A DNA stretch of 64,000 bases from the NCBI GenBank assembly GCA_963971305.1, contig OZ020304.1, positions 34,892,502 through 34,956,501 of the forward strand. Reading direction: 5' to 3'. Below the pieces are notes generated by a model, which was not told the DNA's origin, did not search any database, and was given only the letters and a program-made list of their open reading frames with translations. A program made the position numbers and the translations under genes. Below are positions 11,501 to 34,807 of the stretch, piece by piece; positions within the stretch are counted from its first letter, which is position 1, and the number at the start of each line of letters is the position of its first letter. This stretch comes from Arcuatula senhousia. Lineage: Eukaryota; Mollusca; Bivalvia; Mytilida; Mytilidae.

Positions 11501-14500
11501 GAATGGAAGCTACACCACTGTATTTTTTGCTTCCTGGTTTTGATTTGTTTTTGTTTTTTAAAATGAATCCTGGGTTTTATAAGCAAGTTATATTCAGTTA
11601 GAAGGCTATATGTGCAAATAATAAGTTCTCTGATTGACTTTGTTGCTGTTGATGTGTTTGTCTTTTGGCTTGGTCTTGTTGATGGACTTTGATATTGTGA
11701 TTGCCCCTAAGGTTTCATTGATTTCTTTTGAGAATAAAATTATCTTTCCATGATAGCGAGTAACGGATGTTATTGGATACGTTTTATCTTTAAATAAAAA
11801 GCTTGTATTTTGGAAATGGAGACTCGATTGAAGGCCAATACAGCATACATCATATACAAAAGTGTGGCCTACATCGTCATTTTTGTATGTGTGACCTATA
11901 CCATTTTACCACAGTAATGCATTTTATTTGTTTTAACCTGTTTTGGTTATGTATTACAGCTTGTAAACCTTGTACACGGTTAGAAAACCAAAATAAGATG
12001 CTTTTATTCAAAGAATCATGCAATAAAAATAAAATATGTCCATAAAAGAATTTTATTGACAAAAAGTGTGTCCGATGTTCCTGTGCAAAATCGCAACTGT
12101 GTCGAAGTGTTTGAATAATTCGCTTGATCTATCAACAAATTAAGAACTGTCTAGCATAATTTGGGTAGTGAGGAGTACGGTGGACTAGTTATCTTAGCAA
12201 CTGTCATGTAAAAACTTGTAGTAAATGAATGGTTTTCTACCTTGAAGAGGAGATTTTTCAGCCACTTTTGTGTGTACGAATCCATGTGTGTGACGTAGTT
12301 TCTCCACCGTGGAGAGTATGAACACTGAATGATTGAATTATAAACTAATAATGTACATCTTCATAAAATTACATTTTATACTTTTTTCTTATAACTTATA
12401 AAATATTACTGTTTGAGTACCGTTAACTGATACATGCACAAAGAAAACCTACTTTTTTACAAGCAGTAGTAACAAGTTGTTTGTATATGTCACACTTTGA
12501 TTCAGAATGGTAGCCAGCACCTAAAAAAGAAATTTGAACAATTAATGTTTTTATACAACTACAATTACCAGTTAAATGTAGTAAAGGAGGCATAAAAGTT
12601 TTCACACATGGAAAAACCGAACTTATGTATGCCAACCTTAATATACATGTGCTGATGTGGTTGATGATATTTTTAAAAATACCAATTCAGTAGATTTTTT
12701 TATTGCAAAGCATACAATTAATGTACGTGTTTAAGAAAATAATTTAATACTGGAAAAACTGGAATTCTCAAATCTATCTTGAAAGTCAATGCTACAGGAA
12801 AAAAAACCCAAAAGGAAGTAACAAATTAATAATTGATTATCGAACACTAAATTCATTGACATTATTTTCAGCATAACCTTAAAAAGTTCAAAGTATGCTA
12901 CATCATGTACATGTAAGAGGTTTTTAGCGAGAGTATGGACACTCAATGAGACTGAATTATAAACTTATATTATCTCTGTATTAAATAAAATGGGAATTTA
13001 AAAGTCAATTTAGATGTAAAATTTATAAAATTAGCAATCTGAAACAATTAAGTCGGAAGGCACAAAACCAAAAGAATCAATGTCCAGACCTGTTTTTAAG
13101 AATAAAAATTAATTTACTTGATCTTGTCTTGCAAGCACCTAAGTATTTATAGTTTTAGTTGGCATTCCCCTCCCCCCCCCCCCAAAAAAAAAAACAAAAA
13201 AAAAACAAGAAACACAAGAGAACAGAATTTCTGGCTCCCCCGCCGAGTGGCAAAAATTCTAAGCCAGCTCTTTAAACAGGAAGCAGGTAAGCGACAGACC
13301 TGGAAAGGCATTCAGACATGATGGGACCCCTACCTTATAAGCTGCATACCAAATATCAAAAGCCTACTAATAGTAATGGCTAAGAATTCTGTTAGGAAAT
13401 TTTTTTCTAATTTTGACCCTTAAAAAATTCAAATCTGTTTGTTAAACAGAAGTAGGTAAGCGACAGATCTGGATACACATCCCACCACATGGGAATCCTA
13501 CCTGAAGCTACATGCCAAAATATTAAAAAGCAAACAAGGGGCTCCCAGGAGCTTGAATCGCTCACCTGGTCCTTAAGCCATAATGGCCTCTTCTTTAAGG
13601 GGTCAACTCCCAACTTAGACACAACAGAGACTTTCCTGAGGCAAAATGAGCTGAACATTTTAGCAAGCAACACCTTTTCTCTATCTGCAATAGTTTTCAT
13701 TCTATAGGGCAAAAACATGAAAAAATGCTATTTTTTACCTTAAAAGAGCCATAACCCCTATTAGGGGTTATCTGACAACTTCACTCCAAAGGAGACTTTT
13801 GTAGAGCTTAATGAGCTGAACATTTAAGCAATAACACTATTTTCTCTATCTGTAATAGTTTTCATTCTATAGGGCAAAAACATGAAAAAACGCTATTTTT
13901 GACCTTAAAAGGACCATAACCCCTATAAGGGGTCATCCAACAACTTCACTCCAATGAAGACGAGCTGAACATTTGAGCAAACAACACCTTTCCTCTTTCT
14001 GCATTAGTTTTCATTCTATAGGGCAAAAACATGAAAAAACGCTATTTTTGACCTTAAAAGGGCCATAACCCCTATTTGGAGTCATCTGACAACCTCAACC
14101 CAACGACAATTTTTGTAGAGCTTAATGAGCTGAACATTCGAGCAAACAACACCTTTCCTCTATCTGCATTAGTTTTCACTCTATGGGGCAAAAACATGAA
14201 AAAACGCTATTTCTGACCTTAAAAGGGCCATAACCCTAATTAGGGGTCATCTGACAACTTTGAACCATTGGACACTTTAGTAGAGCTTAATGAGCTGAAC
14301 ATGTGAGCAAACAACACCTTTCCTCTATAGATCTGCATTAGTTTTCATTATAAGGGGCAAAAACATGAAAAAATGCTATTTCTGACCTTAAAAGGGCCAT
14401 AACCCTAATTAGGGGTCATCCGACAACTTTGAACCATTGGACACTTTAGTAGAGCTTAATGAGCTGAACATGTGAGCAAACAACACCTTTCCTCTATAGA

Positions 14501-16061
14501 TCTGCATTAGTTTTCATTATAAGGGGCAAAAACATGAAAAAATGCTATTTCTGACCTTAAAAGGGCCATAACCCTAATTAGGGGTCATCCGACAACTTTG
14601 ACCCAATGGAGACTTTAGTAGAGCTTAATGAGCTGAACATTTGAGCAAACAACACCTTTCCTCTATCTGCATTAGTTTTCATTCTATAGGGCAAAAACAT
14701 GAAAAAACGCTATTTCTGACCATAAAAAGGCCATAACCCCAATTAGGGGTCATCCGACAACTTTGAACCAATGACGACTTTAGTAGAGCTTAATGAGCTG
14801 AACATTATCAAGCAACACCTTTTCTCTAACTGCAATAGTTTACATTCTATAGGGGAAAAACATGAAAAAAACGCTATTTCTGACCTTAAAAGGGCCATAA
14901 CCCCTATGACGGGTCATCTGACAACCTCAACCCAATGGAGACTTTTGTAGAGCTTAATGAGCTAAACATTTTAACAAGCAACACCTTTTCTCTACCTGCA
15001 ATAGTTTTCATTCTAAAGGGCAAAAACATGAAAATATGCTATTTCTGACCTTAAAAGGGCCATAACCCCTATTAAGGGTCATCTGACAACCTCAACCCAA
15101 TGGAGACTTTAGTAGAGCTTAATGAGCTGAACATTTTAGCAAGCAACACCTTTTCTCTATCTGCAATAGTTTTCATTCTATAGGGCAGACATAAAAAAAC
15201 GCTATTTTTTACCTTAAAAGAGCCATATAAACCCCTATTAGGGGTAATCTGACAACTTTGACCCAATGGAGACTTTTGTAGAGCTTTTAATTCTGAAGAG
15301 CCTGCGATCCTTAAGATTTTTTCTATCTGTTAGTTTTCAAGTTATAAGTCTTTGAATGTGATTTTACCCAATGTTCTATAAGTAACAGCGGCCATGTTTG
15401 TTCACAAATCATTAAGCCGAACACAATTTTTAAACATCATGCCCTGAATAATATTTGGACCAAGTTTTGAAAAATTCCATTCAGTGGTTTCAGAGAAGAA
15501 GATTTTTGAAAAAGTAACGGACGGATGACGGACGACAGATGACAGACGGACGCATGGCGATGACAATAGCTCACTTGACCCTTCGGGTCAGGTGAGCTAA
15601 AAATTAAAAGTTTCTAAAAAATCTGTTACAAAAAAAGTGTCAGGGACACCGGCATTTCTATGTCAATGCTCTGTGTTGCAGCCAGCAGGAACATTAAATA
15701 AACACGTTTTAAAATGTTCCTGCAGCCGGGGACAAAAACAAGGAACCAAATCAAAACCTAAGAAACAAAAATAAAAATAACACTTTCAAAGAAGTATTTT
15801 TTAAGGTTAATTAAATGAAAAATATATAATAATATACAATCCTGATTCTGCAATCTTTACAAACACAACTGTTCTAAACCGGAACTATAATGTAAATAGC
15901 CATATTATACACTGTACAAGTTGTTGTAGGGTAGTCACTGCCTATATTACAGCACTTTCATTATAAAGCTGCATATTCTGTTAATTTGATAACAGAAGAT
16001 CAATTATCGGTCAATATGTAGTTCAATAAGTTAAATTATAACCTGCATGAACAGCTATCAT
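2593..16061 (-). CDS. TASP1: Taspase-1 (threonine aspartase), exons 1-9, C-terminus not in view
   Basis: TASP1 is an Ntn-family protease made as a proenzyme that cuts itself before a threonine, which becomes the nucleophile; known substrates include MLL/KMT2 proteins and TFIIA. Exons (minus strand, coding parts): 16061-16043, 12520-12453, 7110-7042, 6670-6550, 5637-5553, 4957-4878, 4132-4017, 3256-3116, 2671-2593. All joins keep phase, giving 259 codons. Markers are [11 protein letters not shown] across exons 1-2, [16 protein letters not shown] and ECDAMVMDG in exon 4, GIKNPVEVA in exon 5, a basic loop (KRKLE, KNKRQK) in exon 7, and DTVGA with Thr at about residue 202 in exon 8. Exon 9 has [10 protein letters not shown]. 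The start lies directly before the catalytic fold, so the roughly 40-residue N-terminal extension of human TASP1 is absent. The exon 8 donor (CCT|GTTTGT) is weak. C-terminal exons must lie left of 2593 or outside the window. Confidence 0.92.
4795..4852 (-). repeat. tRNA-derived SINE head fragment
   Basis: On the minus strand the sequence GGCCAAGTGGTCTAAG resembles a tRNA A box (Leu/Ser-like). No B box or tail follows in usable order, so this is a truncated SINE head in a TASP1 intron. Confidence 0.45.
5014..5140 (+). repeat. Dispersed repeat G, partial copy
   Basis: Shares the string GGCATTTGAGTGTCAAAAGT, then an A-rich AACAAGAAC...GAAGAAACA stretch, with longer copies at about 8101-8445 and 35885-36165. 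The function and class of this repeat are unknown. Confidence 0.5.
6200..6390 (+). repeat. tRNA-derived SINE
   Basis: The head has an A-box-like GGCAAAGTGGTCTAAGG (6211-6227) and a B-box-like GGTGTTTGAGTCC (6275-6287). The body CTATATGGCCCAGGTGTGTC is shared with the minus-strand copy near 43930-43990, which makes this one SINE family. It lies in the TASP1 intron between exons 4 and 5, 160 bp from exon 4. Confidence 0.65.
8101..8445 (+). repeat. Dispersed repeat G
   Basis: An open frame of 110 codons crosses this segment, but the same DNA recurs in broken form at 5014-5140 and 35885-36165, so I read it as a repeat and not a gene. Shared blocks include TTCCTGCTTGTTG, AACACAC and CAAAATCTATATGACAAACCAAC-like strings. 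It is nested in the 5.1-kb inverted-repeat element. Confidence 0.5.
8903..9082. mobile_element. hAT-type MITE with target-site duplication
   Basis: The 164-bp element at 8911-9074 has 15-bp terminal inverted repeats, CAGGGGCGGATCCAG on the left and CTGGATCCGCCACTG on the right, with one mismatch. The 8-bp GTTAAAGG lies directly outside both ends (8903-8910 and 9075-9082). An 8-bp duplication and CAG... termini are hAT hallmarks. It has no coding sequence. Confidence 0.88.
9678..10870 (+). mobile_element. Family 1 Helentron-like (HINE) element, copy 1
   Basis: The 5' end is a perfect 14-bp hairpin with loop GAA (9678-9708, starting AGCTCACCTGGACC), followed by a GTCGTCCGTCGTC microsatellite and TTAACTTTT. 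The body has about five imperfect repeats of roughly 165 bp, each with a TTATAGGGGTTACGGCCC-like block. Near the 3' end, GACCAGGTGAGC (10834-10845) is an inverted copy of the 5' end, followed by the hairpin GGCTCC-TG-GGAGCC (10852-10865) and CTCTTG. Asymmetric terminal inverted repeats plus a 3' hairpin match the Helentron plan. It is nested in the 5.1-kb element and has no coding sequence. Confidence 0.65.
13120..13530 (+). repeat. Dispersed repeat F next to poly-C/poly-A tract
   Basis: Contains AACAGGAAGCAGGTAAGCGA and CATACCAAATATCAA blocks, twice in degenerate form. The same blocks occur at about 42910-43330 (plus) and 23110-23290 (minus). A simple C10-A10-type tract at 13167-13203 precedes it. 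It lies in TASP1 intron 1; no coding potential. Confidence 0.45.
13536..15598 (-). mobile_element. Family 1 Helentron-like (HINE) element, copy 2
   Basis: Same plan as the copy at 9678 but inverted. Its 5' hairpin is at 15568-15598 (14-bp stem, one G-T pair) next to a GGACGGATGACGG microsatellite. Its 3' hairpin GCTCCCAGGAGC is at 13541-13552, with the matching inverted end sequence GCTCACCTGGTC beside it. The body is about ten tandem repeats with spacings of 149-169 bp, mostly 165, measured between GAGCTGAACAT blocks. It lies wholly inside TASP1 intron 1. Confidence 0.65.
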
Positions 16062-16200
16062 TTTTGTGGAGTAAAAAATAGGTAAAATCCATGCAAACAA
16101 AGTGCCCAAGAACCGGAAGGGATTTCCCAATAATTTTGTTTGACGTCATTTACTGGTGAATTCTGGGATATTTACGTGGCATCACCGGTGAGTGTCTGGA
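16062..16200. promoter_or_regulatory. Bidirectional TASP1/SEC23 promoter with ETS, CRE and UPR-like sites
   Basis: The TASP1 start codon (minus, 16061) and the SEC23 non-coding first exon (plus, donor after 16255) face apart with under 200 bp between them. Sites read directly are CCGGAAG (16113-16119, ETS/GABP core), the perfect CRE palindrome TGACGTCA (16141-16148) and ACGTGGCA (16174-16181, an XBP1/CREB3-family type core). No TATA box is obvious, as usual for housekeeping bidirectional promoters. Transcription start sites cannot be fixed from sequence alone. Confidence 0.6.
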
Positions 16201-16255
16201 TTTTGTGTGGAATTTGACAACTTGTATTTTGAACGTGACATTGTTGTCTGTGGAG
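16200..16255 (+). other. SEC23: SEC23 5' untranslated exon 1 (start approximate)
   Basis: The exon ends in TGGAG before a strong donor GTAAAG. Splicing to 20270 would place GACCACA directly before the conserved ATG. The 5' edge is a guess from the promoter position. Confidence 0.5.
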
Positions 16256-16463
16256 GTAAAGGTATTTTTTATTGCATACACGTACCGTAAACTTACACCC
16301 TTCAAAGTTACCTTGAAAAAAAAAGTCCATTGCTTCTATTAGACTATTTTCATCGTGATTATCATTATTCTTTCAATATCAGACTGTCACTGTCAGAGGT
16401 TTTCCATCTGTGTCTTTTTGATTGACAATTTAATGTGAACTGGCATAAAAATATAATTTTCAG

Positions 16464-16490
16464 TAAAATGAAAGTGGAATTTGAAGCCAA
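16464..16490 (+). other. SEC23: Candidate alternative SEC23 exon with in-frame ATG
   Basis: A 27-nt segment lies between an acceptor (TTTTCAG) and a consensus donor (GTAAGTATG). It contains an ATG, and joined to the exon at 20270 the frame reads MKVEFEAKTT directly into MATYQEF, extending SEC23 by 10 residues. Context only; no transcript evidence is available. Confidence 0.4.
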
Positions 16491-16864
16491 GTAAGTATGT
16501 TTGAGGGTTTGTTTATCGTGTAAAGATGGGTAATACATGTTTACAATTTACATGTACTTATTAAAGCCAAAGGTTCACCCGCCTTAACTGGGCCTTTTAA
16601 AATGTAAAACGATAATCTACATTTAAGATAGGTTTTATAAAACGTCAGAAAGTACACTTACATTTAGATATGTATACACCAGTCAACAGACAACATATGC
16701 TGTATGCAAGCTTTTGAACTGCCGGCAAGATTAGCAATCCTTTTATATTTACATGTACAATGTCATGTCATGGTTGCCAGGCTTGTTGTGGTTGAGAAAA
16801 GTCTGATATTTCAAGCTTGTAATTAGGCAAAATTACCAAGCTTGGAATAGTGCCCGGAAACCAT

Positions 16865-16976
16865 GTCATTTGTGAGGATTGAAACCTACAGCAGAGTTAA
16901 CCTTGGTATTTCATGTATTTAAAGTCCTGTCCAGTGCCTTAACCATTTACTAGCCACCTGGCTCCCTAAATGTAAG
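16865..16976 (-). repeat. tRNA-derived SINE head
   Basis: On the minus strand GCCAGGTGGCTAGTAAATGG looks like a 5' tRNA head with A box, and GGTTTCAATCCTC (16874-16886) like a B box. It is in SEC23 intron 1. Confidence 0.55.
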
Positions 16977-17475
16977 GCGAAGCCCTTTGTGGTACTGTAC
17001 ATGTACTTATTTTTTTTAAACATAAATTTAGATGTGGATGTGAGGTTTGGCAAAAAAGCAGAAATGATTTTATTACAATAACAAGAGTTTTAACTAAATT
17101 TTTCAGTTAATGATTAGTTTTATGGTTTTTCTTGAGTGAAGAAAATTTTTAGAATAGACCAATATGAAATTATCCTAGATTCTCACCCCCTTCTGCTCAG
17201 ATTTTTTCAGCATCATCAAATAATTTTTATAGATTTTTTTGCATTTTTCATGTACCAAAATGGATAAAAAATAAGACCTGCCAATCTGTCCAACATTTCA
17301 AGAAATTTTAATTAGAGTCTAGAAGTTATTTTTTAATGGCCATATATAATTTGTCAAGATTCCATGACTAGTACTAGAAGAGTCTACATTTTACCCTGAG
17401 GATCAACAAATAAGAAAGCTTGGGAATTTGTATATTTAGATTTTTTAAATATTAAGAGGGTGCCATTTAGTTTTT

Positions 17476-19951
17476 AGCTCACCTGACCCAAAGGGTCATG
17501 TGAGCTATTGTCATCGTTAAGCGTCCGTCGTCCGTCCGTCGTCCGTCCGTCCGTCCGTTAACTTTTCTTCAAAGATCTTCTTCTCTGAAACCACTGAAGG
17601 GATTGCATTGAAACTTGGTATACTTGATCTTTAGGATGTCCTCTACCAAGTTTGTGAATTATATACATGTCAACAAACCAACATGGCCGCCGTTGCTAAA
17701 AATAGAACAGGGGGGTCAGACCATTGTTTTTGGCTTATAACTCGAAAAGTATAAGAGATAGAGAAAATCCGAAGCAACCTTCCATGTTCAGCATCAAAAG
17801 CTCTACAAATCTCTCCATTGAGTCGAAGTTGTGAAACGACTCCTTATAGGAGTTATTGCCCTTTAATCATCAAAATTGACCATTTTTGCAGTTTTTGGAC
17901 TACATCTTGAAAACCGTTAGAGCTAGAGGAAAAGTTAGCATTGCAAAATTGTTAAGCTCATTGAGATCTACAAAAATGACTTCAGGGTCAAAATTGTCAG
18001 ATCAGCCGTTTAAGACTTATTCCCCTTTAACTGTTTTTTTCCATTAATTTACACTGATTTTCAAAAATCTTCTTCTCTGAAACCACTTAAGGGATTGCAT
18101 TGATACTTGGTATACATGATCTTTAGGATGTCCTCTACCAAGTTTGTGAATTATATACACGTCAACCCACCAATATGGCCGCCGTTGCTAAAAATAGAAC
18201 AGGGGGGTCAGACCATTGTTTTTGGCTTATAACTCGAAAAGTTTAAGAGATAGAGAAAATCCAAAGCAACCTACCATGTTCAGCATCAAAAGCTCTACAA
18301 ATCTCTCCATTGAGTCGAAGTTGTGAAACGACTCCTTATAGGAGTTATTGCCCTTTAATCATCAAAATTGACCATTTTTGCAGTTTTTGGACTATATCTT
18401 GAAAACCGTTAGAGCTAGAGGAAAAGTTAGCATTGCAAAATTGTTAAGCTCATTGAGATCTACAAAAATAACTTCAGGGTCAAAATTGTCAGATCAGCCG
18501 TTTAAGAGTTATTCCCCTTTAACTGTATTTTTCCATTAATTTACACTGATTTTCAAAAATCTTCTTCTCTGAAACCACTTAAGGGATTGCATTGATACTT
18601 GGTATACATGATCTTTAGGATGTCCTCTACCAAGTTTGTGAATTATATACACGTCAACCCACCAATATGGCCGCCGTTGCTAAAAATAGAACAGGGGGGT
18701 CAGACCATTGTTTTTGGCTTATAACTCGAAAAGTATAAGAGATAGAGAAAATCCGAAGCAACCTTCCATGTTCAGCATCAAAAGCTCTACAAATCTCTCC
18801 ATTGAGTCGAAGTTGTGAAACGACTCCTTATAGGAGTTATTGCCCTTTAATCATCAAAATTGACCATTTTTGCAGTTTTTGGACTATATCTTGAAAACCG
18901 TTAGAGCTAGAGGAAAAGTTAGCATTGCAAAATTGTTAAGCTCATTGAGATCTACAAAAATGACTTTAGGGTCAAAATTGTCAGATCAGCCGTTTAAGAG
19001 TTATTCCCCTTTAACTGTATTTTTCCATTAATTTACACTGATTTTCAAAAATCTTCTCTGAAACCACTTAAGGGATTGCATTGATACTTGGTATACATGA
19101 TCTTTAGGATGTCCTCTACCAAGTTTGTGAATTATATACACGTCAACCCACCAATATGGCCGCTGTTGCTAAAAATAGAATAGGGGGGTCATACCATTGT
19201 TTTTGGCTTATAACTCGAAAAGTATAAGAGATAGAGAAAATCCGAAGCAACCTCTCTTGTTCAGCATCAAAAGCTCTATAAATCTCACCATTGAGTTGAA
19301 GTTGTGAAACGACTCCTTATAGGAGTTATTGCCCTTTAATCATCAAAACTGACCATTTTTGCAGTTTTTGGACTATATCTTGAAAACTGTTAGAGCTAGA
19401 GGAAAAGTTAGCATTGCAAAATTGTTAAGCTCATTGAGATCTACAAAAATAACTTCAGGGTCAAAATTGTCAGATCAGCCATTTAAGAGTTATTCCCCTT
19501 TAACAGTTTTTTCCATTAATTTTAACTGATTTCAAAAATCTTCCTCTCTGAAACCACCGAAGGGATTGCCTTGAAACTTGGTACACTTGATCTTTAAGAT
19601 GTCCTCTACCAAGTTTGTGAATTATATACATGTCCACCAACCAACATGGCTGCCATTGCAAAAAATTGAACAGGGGGGTCAGACAATTGTTTTTGGCTTA
19701 TAACTCGAAAAGAATATATAAGAGATAGAGAAAATCCAAAGCAACTTTTCATGTTCAGCATCAAAAGGTCCTTATAGGAGTTATTGCCGTTTAACTGTAT
19801 TTTTCTATCAATTTAAACTGATTTCCATAAATCTTCTCTGAAACCACTGAAAGTGCACACTGCAACTTTGTATACTTGAAAGTTTGTGAAATTTATTCAA
19901 ACTTTGGCATAAGAGATCAGGTAAGCGATTCAGGCTCCTGGGAGCCTCTAG
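17476..19951 (+). mobile_element. Family 1 Helentron-like (HINE) element, copy 3, with higher-order array
   Basis: The 5' hairpin (17476-17506, starting AGCTCACCTGACCC) is followed by a GTCC/GTC microsatellite. The body is a tandem array with a 489-492-bp period: the GAAACCAC block starts at 17587, 18079, 18571, 19060 and 19550, then a short last unit begins at 19840. Each unit contains at least two diverged monomers of roughly 160 bp, so it reads as a higher-order repeat. The 3' end has TCAGGTAAGC, then the hairpin GGCTCC-TG-GGAGCC and CTCTAG. It lies in SEC23 intron 1. Confidence 0.65.
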
Positions 19952-20255
19952 TTCAACATGGTTATACCGCTTTTATCATGTTTATCTGAATTAATTGATT
20001 TTAACTTTTTAATGGGGACATGTACTTCATCTTGTTTTTCCTTTTTGAAATGGAAAAAGCATGTGCACTACAGTAAAACATGTGACCTATGCATGTTTCA
20101 CAATTGCATTCTACAAGAATTATTTACATCAGAATGCTACATGCACTTTAAACATTTTATTTGTTACATGTTCATGAAATATAAATTGAATTTTTGTACC
20201 TGCTTGTAAGTGTCATAAATGAGGATTAACAACAATTTAAACTTCTATTTCTTAA

Positions 20256-33740
<13,485 letters not shown>

Positions 33741-34800
33741 GATCTACATTAATTAGAACATGCTTCAAAATCTAGGACGGTTATCGAAAAATGTTGAAAT
33801 AAAAAGTTCTCCATTATATAGACTATGATTTTATTAAAGACCAAAGCAGCTATTGTATCAAGGAAAAAACAAAGTGATGACAGATGTGTTGATATCACAC
33901 ATGACAATAATTAAATCTAGACAAGTTGTACATTTTATTTATGAGTTGATTAAATTACAAGCGTGCAAATTAATCATCTATTAAAACAATTCAATGCAAT
34001 TTTAAAGATTTTTTTTTATGTGACATAAGAACTTTATATAGTTTTACTCTTTATGTTATTTACATGCTCATTATAATGTTCATACATGTATAAGGGAGAG
34101 TTATACATACACACTTATTTTTCTTTACAAATTATACTTACTTAGATCAGCTAAATCTGAATTTGTGTGTTTTCATTCTGAGTAATTAGTTGTTAATGAT
34201 ATGCTAGCATCCTAGTCATAAATGTTATTGTGAAGTTTTAAAACTCCTTTAATTGGATAAATAATACAGAAATTTTCTTCAGATTTTCATTTGATTAAAG
34301 TTATATAATGTGTGTGTGAAATATGAAAACAATACAATATTGTGTACATTTTGAATTTTAATTGTATTTTATTAGCATTATGATAAGTGCTGTGTTATTG
34401 TATGTTGTTGTGCCATTATGTATGTATGTATGATATGGTTGTTGAAGACTAAATGATGAAAACAGAGATAAATATTGATCAAAGAATTTTGCATTTAAAA
34501 TTGCCTAAACCTGATCTAAAAAAGTCAACATCAAGCTTCAGAGTTTGAATATTTAAGTTTAACAAAATCATCAACTATCCATCATGACCATGGAAGTTTT
34601 ATACCATCACAGACATATGCATATTGCATTAAAAATTGCCTAAGCCTTGTTTGAACACCAGAATATTAAGTTTCACAAAATCATCAACTATCCATTATGA
34701 CCATGGAAGTATCATCAAACATGGTATAAAACACATCTATGGTTCTTTCAGCATCAAAGTGGAACTTCTTCAAGTCACAGCTTAAATACTTTATATTTAA
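33741..34800 (+). other. SEC23: SEC23 3' untranslated region and AT-rich flank
   Basis: AATAAA occurs at 33798-33803, only 58 bp after the stop codon, and is the nearest polyadenylation signal; longer 3' ends are possible. Two related blocks near 34560-34720 share ACTATCCATYATGACCATGG. Nothing else was recognised. Confidence 0.5.
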
Positions 34801-34807
34801 AATTAAT

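Larger units (their letters stand above)
7208..12311. mobile_element. 5.1-kb inverted-repeat element, Transib- or CACTA-like ends, non-autonomous
   Basis: The two ends are inverted repeats of about 585-590 bp (7208-7796 and 11727-12311); the outer 46 bp look identical. Both ends begin CACGGTGGAGAAAC. The 5-mer GAGAG flanks the element on each side (7203-7207 and 12312-12316). A related uninterrupted sequence at 12892-12975 has GAGAG once, which supports a 5-bp target-site duplication. A CAC...TG terminus with a 5-bp duplication is characteristic of the Transib/RAG superfamily; CACTA elements also start CAC but usually duplicate 2-3 bp. No transposase was found inside, only nested repeats, so the copy is non-autonomous. 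It occupies most of TASP1 intron 2. Confidence 0.7.

Noticed and set aside
13600..15300. Regularly spaced repeats that could suggest a CRISPR array
   Set aside because: Units of about 165 bp have no short repeat/unique spacer structure, and the DNA is clearly eukaryotic.
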